The notes beneath the pieces were generated by a model that was not told where the DNA came from, ran no database searches, and saw nothing but the letters and a program-made list of their open reading frames with translations. From NCBI GenBank assembly GCA_029203105.1, contig CP119318.1:2742501-2806500 (forward strand): DNA of 64,000 nt, written 5' to 3'. This DNA comes from Candidatus Kaistia colombiensis (GTDB lineage Bacteria; Pseudomonadota; Alphaproteobacteria; Rhizobiales; Kaistiaceae). A program made the translations under genes and the position numbers. Below, piece by piece: positions 27,099 to 35,740 of the stretch; within the stretch, counting starts at the first letter, position 1, and each line of letters opens with the position of its first letter.

Positions 27099-27697
27099 TG
27101 TCCGCCCTCGCTATCACCGCCGGCTTTGCCGATCCCGTCATCGAGGCGCAGGCGCATTTCCATGCCCTGATGAACGCGCTGGCGCGTCCGGGTTCGATCC
27201 AGCCTTTCCCGGCAGCGCTCGACGCCCCCGCGCCGCTGACGCCGGAACTCGCCGCCGTCGCGCTGACGCTCGCCGATCATGAGGCGACGCTCTGGCTCGA
27301 CGAGACGCTGGCCGCCTCGAAGTCGGTCGTCGACTATCTCCGCTTCCATACCGGCGCCCGTCTGGTCGCCAATCCGTCCGACGCCGCCTTCGCGCTGGTG
27401 GCCGACGTGGCGGCCATGCCGTCGCTCGCAAGCTTCGCGCAGGGGACGGACGAATATCCCGATCGCTCGACGACGATCATCGTCGCCGTCGAGACGCTTG
27501 CCGCCGGCGGCGAACTCGAACTCGCCGGCCCCGGCATCGAGGATCGGACCCGCTTCGATCTCTCCCCCCGCCCTGCGGGCCTTGCCGCTCAACTCGCCGC
27601 CAACCGCGCGAAATTCCCGCGCGGCGTCGATCTGGTTTTCGTCGGCGCCCGCGAAGTCGCGGCGCTGCCGCGCACGACACTCGTTTCGGAGGTCTGA
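27098..27697 (+). CDS. phnH: C-P lyase system protein PhnH
   Basis: The product is 199 aa, the PhnH subunit of the C-P lyase core, a PLP-transferase-like fold without cofactor. Recognisable parts are GFADPVIEAQAHFHALMNALARPGSIQPF near the N-terminus, LADHEATLWLD, and the DLVFVGAREVAALPRTT ending typical of the family. It begins with an ATG overlapping the phnG stop by one base and ends 2 bp before phnI, so translation of phnG-H-I is coupled. Intact. Confidence 0.93.
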   Translation: MSALAITAGFADPVIEAQAHFHALMNALARPGSIQPFPAALDAPAPLTPELAAVALTLADHEATLWLDETLAASKSVVDYLRFHTGARLVANPSDAAFALVADVAAMPSLASFAQGTDEYPDRSTTIIVAVETLAAGGELELAGPGIEDRTRFDLSPRPAGLAAQLAANRAKFPRGVDLVFVGAREVAALPRTTLVSEV

Positions 27698-27699
27698 TC

Positions 27700-28794
27700 A
27701 TGTATGTCGCCGTCAAGGGTGGCGAGGAAGCGATCGACAATGCGCATGGGCTGCTCGCCCATGAGCGTCGCGGTCCCGTCTCGGTCCCCGATCTCTCCCC
27801 CGACCAGATCGAAAACCAGCTGGCGCTCGCCGTCGACCGCGTCATGGCCGAAGGCTCGCTCTATGATCCGGCGCTGGCCGCGCTCGCCATCAAGCAGTCG
27901 CGCGGCGATCTGATCGAGGCGATCTTCCTCGTCCGCGCCTTCCGCACGACCTTGCCGCGCTTCGGCAATGGCGAGCCGGTCGATACCAGCGCCATGGCGA
28001 TCGAGCGCCGCATCTCGGCCACCTTCAAGGATCTGCCCGGCGGGCAGGTGCTCGGGCCGACCTTCGATTACACCCACCGCCTCATCGATTTCATGCTGGC
28101 GGCCGGCGTCACCCCGCCGGCCCCCGCCGAAGTCGAGACCGATTTCGAGGCGACGCCGCGCGTCACCGACCTGCTCGACGGCCAGGGGCTGATCGAGCAG
28201 GAGCTTCCCGACGACACCGCCGAAGTTGGCGACCTGACCCGCGCGCCGCTCGATTTCCCGGCCGATCGTGACCTGCGCCTGCAGGCGCTGGCGCGCGGCG
28301 ACGAAGGCTTCCTGCTGGCGCTCGGCTATTCGACCCAGCGCGGCTATGGCCGCACCCACCCCTTCGTCGGTGAAATCCGCTTCGGCGAGGTGATGGCCGA
28401 ATTCGTGCCGGAAGAGCTCGGCTTCGCCGTGCCGCTCGGGCCGGTGACGCTGACCGAATGCCAGATGGTCAACCAGTTCCACGGTTCGGCCGAGCTGCCG
28501 CCGCAGTTCACCCGCGGCTACGGGCTGGTGTTCGGCCAGAGCGAGCGCAAGGCGATGGCGATGTCGCTGGTCGACCGGGCGCTCGCACCCGCGAGTTCGG
28601 CGAGGACGTCACCGCCCCGGCGCAGGACGAGGAATTCGTGCTGTCGCATTGCGACAACGTCCAGGCGACCGGCTTCGTCGAGCATCTGAAGCTGCCGCAC
28701 TATGTCGATTTCCAGGCCGAGCTCGGGCTCGTCCGCCAGATGCGCGCCGAATACGCAGGCGCGCCAGCAAGAGCTGAAGGAGGCGGCCGAATGA
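27700..28794 (+). pseudogene. phnI: C-P lyase system protein PhnI, two compensating frameshifts
   Basis: PhnI is the nucleosidase/phosphonate-transfer subunit that forms ribose-1-phosphonate triphosphate. The first 297 or so residues are intact (MYVAVKGGEEAIDNAHGLL, RVTDLLDGQGLIE, GYSTQRGYGRTHPFVGEIR, LTECQMVNQFHGS). One base is missing near 28582-28586 and one is extra near 28757-28761. Between them the correct frame reads DVTAPAQDEEFVLSHCDNVQATGFVEHLKLPHYVDFQ. Together the two indels give exactly 364 aa ending in a TGA that overlaps the phnJ ATG. As printed, the frame instead runs from the PhnI tail straight into phnJ. Confidence 0.87.
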
Positions 28795-29696
28795 GCGCCG
28801 TGGCAGCGCCGCAGGCGAGCGGCTACAATTTCGCCTATCTCGACGAACAGACGAAGCGGATGATCCGCCGCGCGATCCTGAAGGGGATCGCCATCCCCGG
28901 CTATCAGGTTCCCTTCTCCAGCCGCGAAATGCCGATGCCCTATGGCTGGGGCACCGGCGGCGTGCAGGTGACGGCGGCGATCATCGGCCCGGACGACGTG
29001 CTGAAGGTGATCGACCAGGGTTCGGACGACACCACCAACGCCGTCTCGATCCGCAAGTTCTTCGCCAAGACGGCGGGCGTCGCCACGACGACCGAGACGA
29101 AGGACGCGACGATCATCCAGACGCGCCACCGCATCCCGGAGCGGCAGCTGACGGAAAAGCAGACGATCGTCTTCCAGGTGCCGATCCCGGAGCCGCTGCG
29201 CTTCCTCGAGCCGCGCGAGACCGAAACCCGCAAGCTGCATGCGCTCGCCGACTACGGGCTGATGCATGTGAAGCTCTACGAGGACATCTCGCGCCACGGC
29301 CACATCGCCACGACCTACGACTATCCGGTCGAGGTGGCGGATCGCTACGTGATGAACCCGTCGCCGACACCGAAATTCGACAATCCGAAGATGCACATGT
29401 CGCCGGCCCTGCAATTGTTCGGCGCCGGTCGCGAGAAGCGCATCTATGCCGTGCCGCCCTTCACCAAGGTGCGCAGCCTCGATTTCGAGGATCATCCCTT
29501 CGAGGTGCAGAAGTTCGACAAGCCCTGCGCGCTTTGCGCCGCGACCAACGTCTATCTCGACGAGGTCGTGCTCGATGATCGCGGCGGCCGGATGTTCGTC
29601 TGCTCGGACTCGGATTATTGCGAGGAACGCCGGGCCGATGGCCATCGCGGCGAGCTTTCCGGCGAGGCGCCGCACCTCGTCGGGGGAGCGGCGTGA
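28791..29696 (+). CDS. phnJ: Alpha-D-ribose 1-methylphosphonate 5-phosphate C-P lyase
   Basis: The product is 301 aa, the radical-SAM enzyme that breaks the C-P bond. The iron-sulphur and thiyl-radical cysteines are C246, C249, C271 and C277, in the order CALC...VCSDSDYC found in characterised PhnJ. The glycine-rich PYGWGTGGVQVT near residue 50 matches the loop with the radical-relay glycine. The start ATG overlaps the phnI stop (ATGA), and the stop overlaps the next start by one base. Intact, which argues that the pathway is functional if the neighbouring frameshifts are artefacts. Confidence 0.96.
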   Translation: MSAVAAPQASGYNFAYLDEQTKRMIRRAILKGIAIPGYQVPFSSREMPMPYGWGTGGVQVTAAIIGPDDVLKVIDQGSDDTTNAVSIRKFFAKTAGVATTTETKDATIIQTRHRIPERQLTEKQTIVFQVPIPEPLRFLEPRETETRKLHALADYGLMHVKLYEDISRHGHIATTYDYPVEVADRYVMNPSPTPKFDNPKMHMSPALQLFGAGREKRIYAVPPFTKVRSLDFEDHPFEVQKFDKPCALCAATNVYLDEVVLDDRGGRMFVCSDSDYCEERRADGHRGELSGEAPHLVGGAA

Positions 29697-30169
29697 TGGC
29701 GGACATCCAGGTTCGCAAGGCGACCGAGGCCGACCTGCCGGCCCTGCTCGCGCTCTATGGCCAGCCGGACTTCAACAATGGCCGCGTCACCTCGCTTGAA
29801 GTGGCGCAGGCGACGCTCGCCCGCATGGCGCAATATCCCGATTTCGCCGCCTATTGCGTCGAGCGCGGAGGCGAGATCGTCGGCACCTTCTCGCTGATGG
29901 TGATCGACAATCTCGCCCATTGGGGCATGTCGTCGGCGCTGGTCGAGAACGTCGTCGTCGCCAATGGCCATCAGGGCGAGGGCATCGGCCGCGCCATGAT
30001 CCAGCAGGCCTTCCGGTTGGCCGAAGCGAAGGGCGCCTACAAGGTGGCGCTCTCGTCCAACATCAAGTCGACCCGGGCGCACGCCTTCTACGAAAGCCTC
30101 GGCTTCGAGAAATACGGCTTCAGCTTTCGGCTGGAGCCCGTTTCCGGCCGAGCGCGCCCCTCAGGTTGA
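29696..30169 (+). CDS. GNAT N-acetyltransferase inside the phn operon (PhnO-like role)
   Basis: The product is 157 aa with a single GNAT domain. It opens VRKATEADLPALLAL, contains the acetyl-CoA pyrophosphate loop NGHQGEGIGRAMIQQAF near residues 93-108, and ends TRAHAFYESLGFEKYGFSFRL. It lies between phnJ and phnK and overlaps the phnJ stop by one base, so it is co-translated. E. coli PhnO acetylates aminoalkylphosphonates before C-P lyase acts, and this protein may do the same, but sequence alone does not prove it to be a PhnO orthologue. The second acetyltransferase of the cluster is the hexapeptide protein at 20980-21591. Confidence 0.82.
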   Translation: MADIQVRKATEADLPALLALYGQPDFNNGRVTSLEVAQATLARMAQYPDFAAYCVERGGEIVGTFSLMVIDNLAHWGMSSALVENVVVANGHQGEGIGRAMIQQAFRLAEAKGAYKVALSSNIKSTRAHAFYESLGFEKYGFSFRLEPVSGRARPSG

Positions 30170-30190
30170 ACTCATCGACGGAGCCGCATC

Positions 30191-30979
30191 ATGATGGCGA
30201 AGCTGAACGACAAGCCGCTGCTTTCCGCCCGCAATCTCGGCAAGCATTACGGCCAGCGGCTCGGCTGCCGCGATGTGAATTTCGACCTCTATGAGGGCGA
30301 AGTGCTGGCCGTGGTCGGCGAATCCGGCTCGGGCAAGTCGACCCTGCTGAGCCTGCTCGCGACCGAGCTCTCGCCGACCGCCGGCGCCGTCAACTACCGG
30401 ATGCGCGACGGCGAAACGCGAAACCTGTTCGACCTCTCCGAGGCGGAGCGCCGCTTCCTGCTGCGCACCGACTGGGGCTTCGTCCGCCAGGATGCGCGCG
30501 ACGGCCTGCGCATGGGCGTCTCGGCCGGCGGCAATGTCGGCGAGCGGCTGATGGCGGTCGGTGGCCGGCACTATGGCCGCATCCGCGACACGGCGAGCGA
30601 CTGGCTCAACCGGGTCGAGATCGAGCCGGAGCGCATCGACGACCTGCCGAAGAGCTTCTCCGGCGGCATGCGCCAGCGCCTGCAGATCGCCCGCAACCTC
30701 GTCACCCATCCGCGCCTCGTCTTCATGGACGAGCCGACGTCGAGCCTCGACGTCTCGGTGCAGGCGCGCCTGCTCGACCTGATCCGCGGCCTGGTTTCCG
30801 AGCTCGGCCTCGCGGTCATCATCGTCACCCACGACCTCGCCGTCGCCCGCCTGCTGTCGCACCGCATCATGGTGATGCGGCAGGGCCGGGTGATCGAGAC
30901 CGGCCTCACCGACCAGGTGCTGGACGATCCGCGCGAAGCCTACACCCAGCTTCTCGTTTCCTCGGTGCTCGCAGCATGA
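30191..30979 (+). CDS. phnK: C-P lyase ATP-binding protein PhnK
   Basis: The product is 262 aa, an ABC-type ATPase that docks on the PhnGHIJ core rather than on a permease. It has Walker A GESGSGKST near residue 43, a long insert typical of PhnK, Q-loop FVRQDARDGLRMGVSAGGNVGERLM, signature FSGGMRQRLQIARNL, Walker B LVFMDEPTSSLDVSVQ and switch His in VTHDLAV. Two ATG codons in tandem open the gene. Its stop overlaps the phnL ATG (ATGA). Intact. Confidence 0.93.
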   Translation: MMAKLNDKPLLSARNLGKHYGQRLGCRDVNFDLYEGEVLAVVGESGSGKSTLLSLLATELSPTAGAVNYRMRDGETRNLFDLSEAERRFLLRTDWGFVRQDARDGLRMGVSAGGNVGERLMAVGGRHYGRIRDTASDWLNRVEIEPERIDDLPKSFSGGMRQRLQIARNLVTHPRLVFMDEPTSSLDVSVQARLLDLIRGLVSELGLAVIIVTHDLAVARLLSHRIMVMRQGRVIETGLTDQVLDDPREAYTQLLVSSVLAA

Positions 30980-31685
30980 CCCGGAATCTTGTGACCCTCG
31001 AAGGCGTCTCGAAGGCCTTCACCCTGCATCTGCGCGACGGCATGAAGATCAGCGTCGTCGACAATGTCTCGTTCGGCGGTGAAGCCCGGCGAATGCGTCG
31101 TGCTCGGCGGCCCGTCGGGCGCGGGCAAATCCTCCATTCTCAAGATGATCTACGGCAACTACCGCTGCGATCATGGCCGCATCCTGGTGCGCGACGGCGA
31201 CGAGCAGGTCGATGTCGCCACTGCCGAGCCGCGCCGCATCCTGGCGCTGCGCGGGTCGGTGATGGGCTATGTCAGCCAGTTCCTGCGCGTCATCCCGCGC
31301 GTTTCCTCGCTCGATATCGTCGCGGGTGCCGCCACCGATAGCGGCGTATCGCAGGCCGATGCCTGGGCGCGGGCCGAGCGTCTGCTGACGCTGCTGAACG
31401 TGCCGGAGCGGCTCTGGAGCCTGCCGCCGGCAACCTTCTCCGGCGGCGAGCAGCAGCGCGTCAACATCGCGCGCGGCCTCGCGGCTGACCGGCCGATCCT
31501 GCTGCTCGACGAGCCGACCGCCTCGCTGGACGCGGCCAACCGCGCCGTCGTGGTGCGGCTGATCGAGGAGAAGAAGCGGGCGGGCGCCGCTGTTCATCGG
31601 CATCTTCCATGATGATGATGTCCGCGAACTGGTCGCCGACCGCATCGTCGACGTGACGGAATTCGCCTCCTCCAGGGCAGCCTAG
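30976..31685 (+). pseudogene. phnL: C-P lyase ATP-binding protein PhnL, two frameshifts
   Basis: Corrected, the gene codes a 235-aa ABC ATPase that joins PhnK on the C-P lyase complex. One extra base near 31074-31078 splits SVVDNVSF from VKPGECVVLGGPSGAGKSS (Walker A). One extra base near 31585-31590 splits EEKKRAGA from the ending IGIFHDDDVRELVADRIV. The middle keeps YVSQFLRVIPRVSSLDIV, signature FSGGEQQRVNIARG and Walker B ILLLDEPTASLD. The gene starts in the phnK stop. The frame becomes complete again only when both bases are dropped. Confidence 0.85.
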
Positions 31686-31702
31686 AGGGTCTTGGCGACG
31701 TG

Positions 31703-31826
31703 GTGCGTGGTTCGAGACGCGAGCCTCCGGCTCGCTCCTCACCATGTTGGGGTTGGAAGGAGAAGCCGGAACTCCCAAGCCCAACATGGTGAGGAGCCCG
31801 CCTGGCGGGCGTCTCGAACCATGCAC
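31703..31826. repeat. Repeat family B, full inverted repeat
   Basis: Two arms of about 48 bp face each other around a short centre (31752-31778). Each arm reads GTGCxTGGTTCGAGACG, a small GC hairpin, then CTCCTCACCATGTTGGG in its own direction. A half-copy is at 25512-25560. The small hairpins differ in sequence between arms (GAGCC-TCC-GGCTC and CCCGCC-A-GGCGGG) but each still pairs. It sits between phnL and phnM. Confidence 0.85.
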
Positions 31827-31874
31827 GGACAGAAAAGCATCGCATCGGCGCGACGAACGAATGAGAACGGGACA

Positions 31875-33041
31875 ATGACCGAACCGACCGAATTCCTGAT
31901 CGAGAATGCCAGCCTCGTCCTGCCCGACCGGGTGGTGGAAAAGGGCTGGGTCGCCGTCGTCGATGGCAAGATAGCCGAAATCGGCGAAGGCAACGCGCCG
32001 GAGCGTGGCCTCGACTTCGCCGGCGACTATCTGGTGCCGGGCCTCGTCGAACTGCACACCGACCATCTCGAAGCGCATTTCGCGCCGCGCCCGCATGTGC
32101 GCTGGCACGCGCTGTCGTCCGTCATGGCCTATGACGCGCAGATCGCCGCCGCCGGCATCACCACGGTGTTCGACTCGCTGCGCGCCGGTTCCGACGCCGA
32201 TTCCATCTCGATCGGCACCGATCTCGCCGTGCTTGCCTCGGCGATCGAGGCGGCCCGCGCCACTGGCCATCTCCGCGTCGATCACCGCACGCATCTACGC
32301 TGCGAGATCGCCTGCGGTGACGTCATCGAGCACGTCGAAGCCTATGCCGCGCTCTATCCCGTACACATGATGTCGCTGATGGACCACACGCCCGGCCAGC
32401 GCCAGTTCAAGGATCTGGAGACCTGGCGCCGCTACTACATGCGCAAGAAGCCGATGACCGACGAGGCGGCCAATAGCTTCATCGCCAACCGGCTCGAACT
32501 GCACGCCAACAATGCCGGCCCGAACCGGCTGAAGCTGGTGACGATCGCCGGCAAGGCTGGCGCGGTGCTGGCAAGCCATGACGATGCGACCGAGGCCCAT
32601 GCGGCGGAAGCTGTCGGCAACGGCGTCGCCCTGGCCGAGTTCCCCACCACGATCGAAGCGGCCGTGGCGCTCAACCAGGCCGGCATCAGCGTGATGATGG
32701 GCGGACCGAATGTCGTGCGCGGCGGCTCGCATTCCGGAAATGTCGCAGCAGAAGAGCTCGCGCGCGCCGGCGTTCTCGATATCCTGTCGTCGGATTATGT
32801 GCCTGCGAGTCTGCTGATGTCCGCCTTCGAACTGCCCCGCCGCATCCCGTCGATCGATCTCGCCTCAGCGATCCGCACGGTGACGCAGACCCCGGCCCGT
32901 GCCACCGGTCTCGCCGATCGCGGCGCGCTGGAGGCGGGTCTGCGGGCCGATCTCGTCCGCGTGCATGTCTCGGGAAGGGATTCGGAAAGCCCGACGCCGA
33001 TCGTGCGCCGGGTCTGGCGCGAAGGGCATCGGGTTTCGTGA
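31875..33041 (+). CDS. phnM: Alpha-D-ribose 1-methylphosphonate 5-triphosphate diphosphatase
   Basis: The product is a 388-aa amidohydrolase-fold enzyme that removes pyrophosphate from the C-P lyase intermediate. Its metal-binding motif LHTDHLEAH lies near residue 64, and GGPNVVRGGSHSGNVAA and ILSSDYVPASLL are typical of PhnM. The frame is open further upstream, but those codons lie inside repeat B. The ATG at 31875 gives the normal N-terminus (TEFLIENASLVLPDRVV). The stop lies 7 bp before phnN. Intact. Confidence 0.94.
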   Translation: MTEPTEFLIENASLVLPDRVVEKGWVAVVDGKIAEIGEGNAPERGLDFAGDYLVPGLVELHTDHLEAHFAPRPHVRWHALSSVMAYDAQIAAAGITTVFDSLRAGSDADSISIGTDLAVLASAIEAARATGHLRVDHRTHLRCEIACGDVIEHVEAYAALYPVHMMSLMDHTPGQRQFKDLETWRRYYMRKKPMTDEAANSFIANRLELHANNAGPNRLKLVTIAGKAGAVLASHDDATEAHAAEAVGNGVALAEFPTTIEAAVALNQAGISVMMGGPNVVRGGSHSGNVAAEELARAGVLDILSSDYVPASLLMSAFELPRRIPSIDLASAIRTVTQTPARATGLADRGALEAGLRADLVRVHVSGRDSESPTPIVRRVWREGHRVS

Positions 33042-33048
33042 GGCCAGC

Positions 33049-33624
33049 ATGAGCAAGGAAGACGGCGTGGGAGTTCTGGTAGCGGTCGTTGGGCCGAGCG
33101 GTGTCGGCAAGGACACGCTGATCGGCCATGCCAAGGCGCAGCTGGCGGCGGAGGAAGGCTTTGTCTTCGTCCGCCGGCTGGTGACGCGCGGCGAAAATGC
33201 CTTCGAGGATCACGACACGCTGGACGAGGCAACCTTTTCACGCGGCGTCGAGGTCGGCCAGTTCGCGGTTTCCTGGCGGGCGCATGGCCTTGGCTATGCG
33301 CTGCCGATCGACACGCAGGACGCGGTCGCCAGAGGCGCGGTGGTCATCTGCAATTTCTCGCGCGGTGCCATCGGGGCCGCGCGGCAGAGATTTCCGGCGG
33401 TTCGGGTCGTTGCCGTTTCAGCCCCCGATGCGGTGTTGGCTGCCCGGCTAGCCGCCCGGGGGCGCGAGAGCGACGAGGCCATTGCCGCGCGCCTTGAGCG
33501 TGAAGCAGTGTGCGCGCGGGAGATTCAGGCCGATTTGACCATCGTCAATGACCGCCCGATCGATCTATCGGGTGGCGAACTGGTCGCCTATCTGAGGGGC
33601 CTGCGGGGCGGCGCCCCGGCTTGA
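33049..33624 (+). CDS. phnN: Ribose 1,5-bisphosphokinase
   Basis: The product is a 191-aa guanylate-kinase-like P-loop protein making PRPP from ribose 1,5-bisphosphate at the end of the phosphonate pathway. Walker A is GPSGVGKDT near residue 16, the substrate region is RRLVTRGENAFEDHDTLDE, and ARLAARGRESDEAIAARL forms the lid arginine segment. It follows phnM by 7 bp and ends the operon. No phnP (cyclic phosphodiesterase) is present in the window, so that step must be coded elsewhere or be done by another enzyme. Confidence 0.93.
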   Translation: MSKEDGVGVLVAVVGPSGVGKDTLIGHAKAQLAAEEGFVFVRRLVTRGENAFEDHDTLDEATFSRGVEVGQFAVSWRAHGLGYALPIDTQDAVARGAVVICNFSRGAIGAARQRFPAVRVVAVSAPDAVLAARLAARGRESDEAIAARLEREAVCAREIQADLTIVNDRPIDLSGGELVAYLRGLRGGAPA

Positions 33625-33797
33625 TGCCGATGTCTCGGAATGGGCGAGGTGGGCGGCCGCTTCAGGCGGCCGTGCACGCCCGAACATGCGGGAAGTCGGC
33701 GCGCCGCGCGTTGGCGATGACCGGCTCGGCGTCGGCCTGATCCTCGGCTCGCCGGAGGATTCGACGACGAACCCGGCGTTTACGCTGGTCCCAGCCG

Positions 33798-34058
33798 TCA
33801 GTCCGTGACGGCGTCCCAGGGCAGGTCCGTGATGCGGATCGGCCAGCGCTCGAATACCAGGGTTTCCTTGTTTTCAGCGGAGCGCTCGAAAACGCGCGCG
33901 GCCATACCGAGTTCAGAGGCGGAATGACCGAGATGCTTGGCCATCGACACCGCGACGTCATGCGACGTGAAAGCTCCGATTTGCGACCCGCTCTGGCTCA
34001 CGATCGCATAGCCCCGGTCTTCATTGGGCTGAACATAGTAGACCGCCGAATCGAACAC
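33798..34058 (-). CDS. Small protein of unknown function
   Basis: The product is 86 aa and soluble. Its first half (VYYVQPNEDRGYAIVSQSGSQIGAFTSHDVAVSMAKHLGHSA) has a strand-turn-strand-helix look similar to DUF2188-type proteins, with a VQPxxDRGYAIVS strand and a helix that follows TSHDVAVSMA. The second half is strand-rich (ARVFERSAENKETLVFERWP). The codon pattern is like the neighbours. It is a lone gene between phnN and the MFS gene. No function is proposed. Confidence 0.6.
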   Translation of the reverse strand: MFDSAVYYVQPNEDRGYAIVSQSGSQIGAFTSHDVAVSMAKHLGHSASELGMAARVFERSAENKETLVFERWPIRITDLPWDAVTD

Positions 34059-34164
34059 TTAACTTCTCCTTAAGCTCTTCCCGATGCTTAACTGAGTCGG
34101 ACGGCCGTGTGTGCGGCGAAAGCAACCGGGGCGAGAATTTCGGTCGGTTGGGAACAGACTGTGT

Positions 34165-35379
34165 CTATTCGGCCCTTGGCGTCTCAACGCCCGGCCTTGC
34201 GGGACCGCCGATTGCCAGGAATGCAAGGACGGCGAAGGTGCTGAGCACGGCGATGAGCGAGAGCGAGATCGGATAGCCGAAGCGCTCGGTCATCAATGCG
34301 AAGGCGAAGGGGGCGGCGGACGACACGACCAGCCGCACCGAGGTGAGGCGGCCGAGGCGCTTGCCATAGCCTTCGCTGCCGAAGAGTTCGAGCGGCAACG
34401 TTCCCTGCACGATGCTGGAAAGGCCGGAACTCAAGCCGAACACGATGGCGAAGGCGAAGGCACCGGCCAGGCTGGGTGCTGTGGCGAGCAGGATGGCGGT
34501 CGCCAGCGGCAAAAAGCCGGAGGCGATGATGGCCAGTGTCCGCTGCGACAGCCGACCGCCGAAGGTCATGTTGGTGAAGCGGCTCAGCACCTGCGCCGGT
34601 CCGAATACCGAGGCGACCAGAACGCTCGCCTTGGCAAGCCCGAGCCCGGTCAGCATCGGCAGCATGTGGACCAGGAAGGTCGAGGTGACGAAGCTCTGGA
34701 TCGCGAAGCCGACCAGCATCAGGGCGAAGGCGCGAGGCCTCGCTGCGCCATCGACGACGCCGGCCACGGCTGCCGTCGATCGCGGCGCCTGGTCCAGCGG
34801 TGCGCGGCGGTCGGAGATAGCCCGGGTCTGCACCATCAGCCAGCCATGCACGGGCAGACAGATGAAGAGATGCATCAGCGCGAACAGCAGGTAGACCTGA
34901 TGCCAGTCGAGACGTGTGTGTAGCGCTGTCGTGAAGGGCCAGAACAGCGTCGATGAAAAGCCGGCCATCAGTGTCAGGTAGGTGATCGAGCGCTGCGCCT
35001 TGGTCGGGTTTAGTTGCACCAGCAGCGTGAACGAAGCGCTGTACTGCACCAGTGTCGAGGCGATCTGGATGGCGATCAGGCCGAGCACCAGCGTCGTGGT
35101 GCTTTCCGCCAGTGCGCAGGCGGTCAATGCTGCCGCGGCCGTCAGCGAGCCGATCGTCATGACACGGCCGGCGCCGCGCCGGTCGATCCAGCCGCCGACC
35201 CAAGGCGCGCAGAGGCCGCCGACCAGCAGCGAGACGGAGAGGGCGCCGAAGATCCACTCGGTCGAGAGGCCGAACTCGCGCGCCATCGCCGGCGCCAGGA
35301 CGCTGAAGCTGTAATAGAGCGTACCGTAGCCGATGATCTGGGTCAGGCCGAGGGCGAGGACCGCCGTGCGGGACTTCAT
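34165..35379 (-). CDS. Major facilitator superfamily transporter
   Basis: The product is 404 aa with about 12 transmembrane helices. The MFS loop 2-3 motif appears as GGWIDRRGAGRVMTIG near residues 62-77. The start at ATG 35379 puts the first helix (VLALGLTQIIGYGTLYYSFSV) next to the N-terminus; the frame remains open upstream but codes Arg/Pro-rich sequence. The substrate is unknown. It diverges from the ugp-like operon over 361 bp. Confidence 0.85.
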   Translation of the reverse strand: MKSRTAVLALGLTQIIGYGTLYYSFSVLAPAMAREFGLSTEWIFGALSVSLLVGGLCAPWVGGWIDRRGAGRVMTIGSLTAAAALTACALAESTTTLVLGLIAIQIASTLVQYSASFTLLVQLNPTKAQRSITYLTLMAGFSSTLFWPFTTALHTRLDWHQVYLLFALMHLFICLPVHGWLMVQTRAISDRRAPLDQAPRSTAAVAGVVDGAARPRAFALMLVGFAIQSFVTSTFLVHMLPMLTGLGLAKASVLVASVFGPAQVLSRFTNMTFGGRLSQRTLAIIASGFLPLATAILLATAPSLAGAFAFAIVFGLSSGLSSIVQGTLPLELFGSEGYGKRLGRLTSVRLVVSSAAPFAFALMTERFGYPISLSLIAVLSTFAVLAFLAIGGPARPGVETPRAE

Positions 35380-35740
35380 GCTGGACGCCTTGGGTATCTG
35401 CCCGTTGCCGGCCGTTTTCGGTACCGGCGGCGCGTATGCCCGCGATTCGCGCCGGTCGACGGTTCTATGCGGGTTCGCCGCCGGCGAATACAACAGGAAA
35501 GGAGCCTGCATTCGTGCGCCAGCATGCTGCGCGGCTGTTGGACGAACTCGGGAGGGGCTGGCGTAGCATCGCGCGGCGAGCCGGGGAGCGACCTTGCTTC
35601 CGGCTGTCGCAGCATCCGCCAGACCCCGGGCCGGCTTTGTTTTCCCCTTAGCCGGCGTGTCATCCGAGCGTTACGGGTGGCGGGCTAAGCGGTGGCCGTC
35701 GCGCCGGACCCCGGCGCTCCCTTTCCTTCGTGAGGCTCTC
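35380..35740. promoter_or_regulatory. Divergent region between MFS gene and ugpB, with a Pho-box-like site
   Basis: The 361-bp gap has no convincing coding sequence. GTGTCAT-CCGA-GCGTTAC at 35657-35674 matches a PhoB box at 6 of 7 and about 4 of 7 positions and ends 66 bp before the ugpB start. In related bacteria ugp operons are phosphate-starvation controlled. Promoter boxes were not resolved. Confidence 0.35.

Noticed and set aside
31692..31874. In-frame N-terminal extension of phnM
   Set aside because: These codons lie inside the palindromic repeat B; the normal PhnM N-terminus starts at 31875.
33662..33961. Minus-strand open frame just downstream of phnN
   Set aside because: It overlaps the better-supported 86-aa gene in another frame and has no start context or conserved look.
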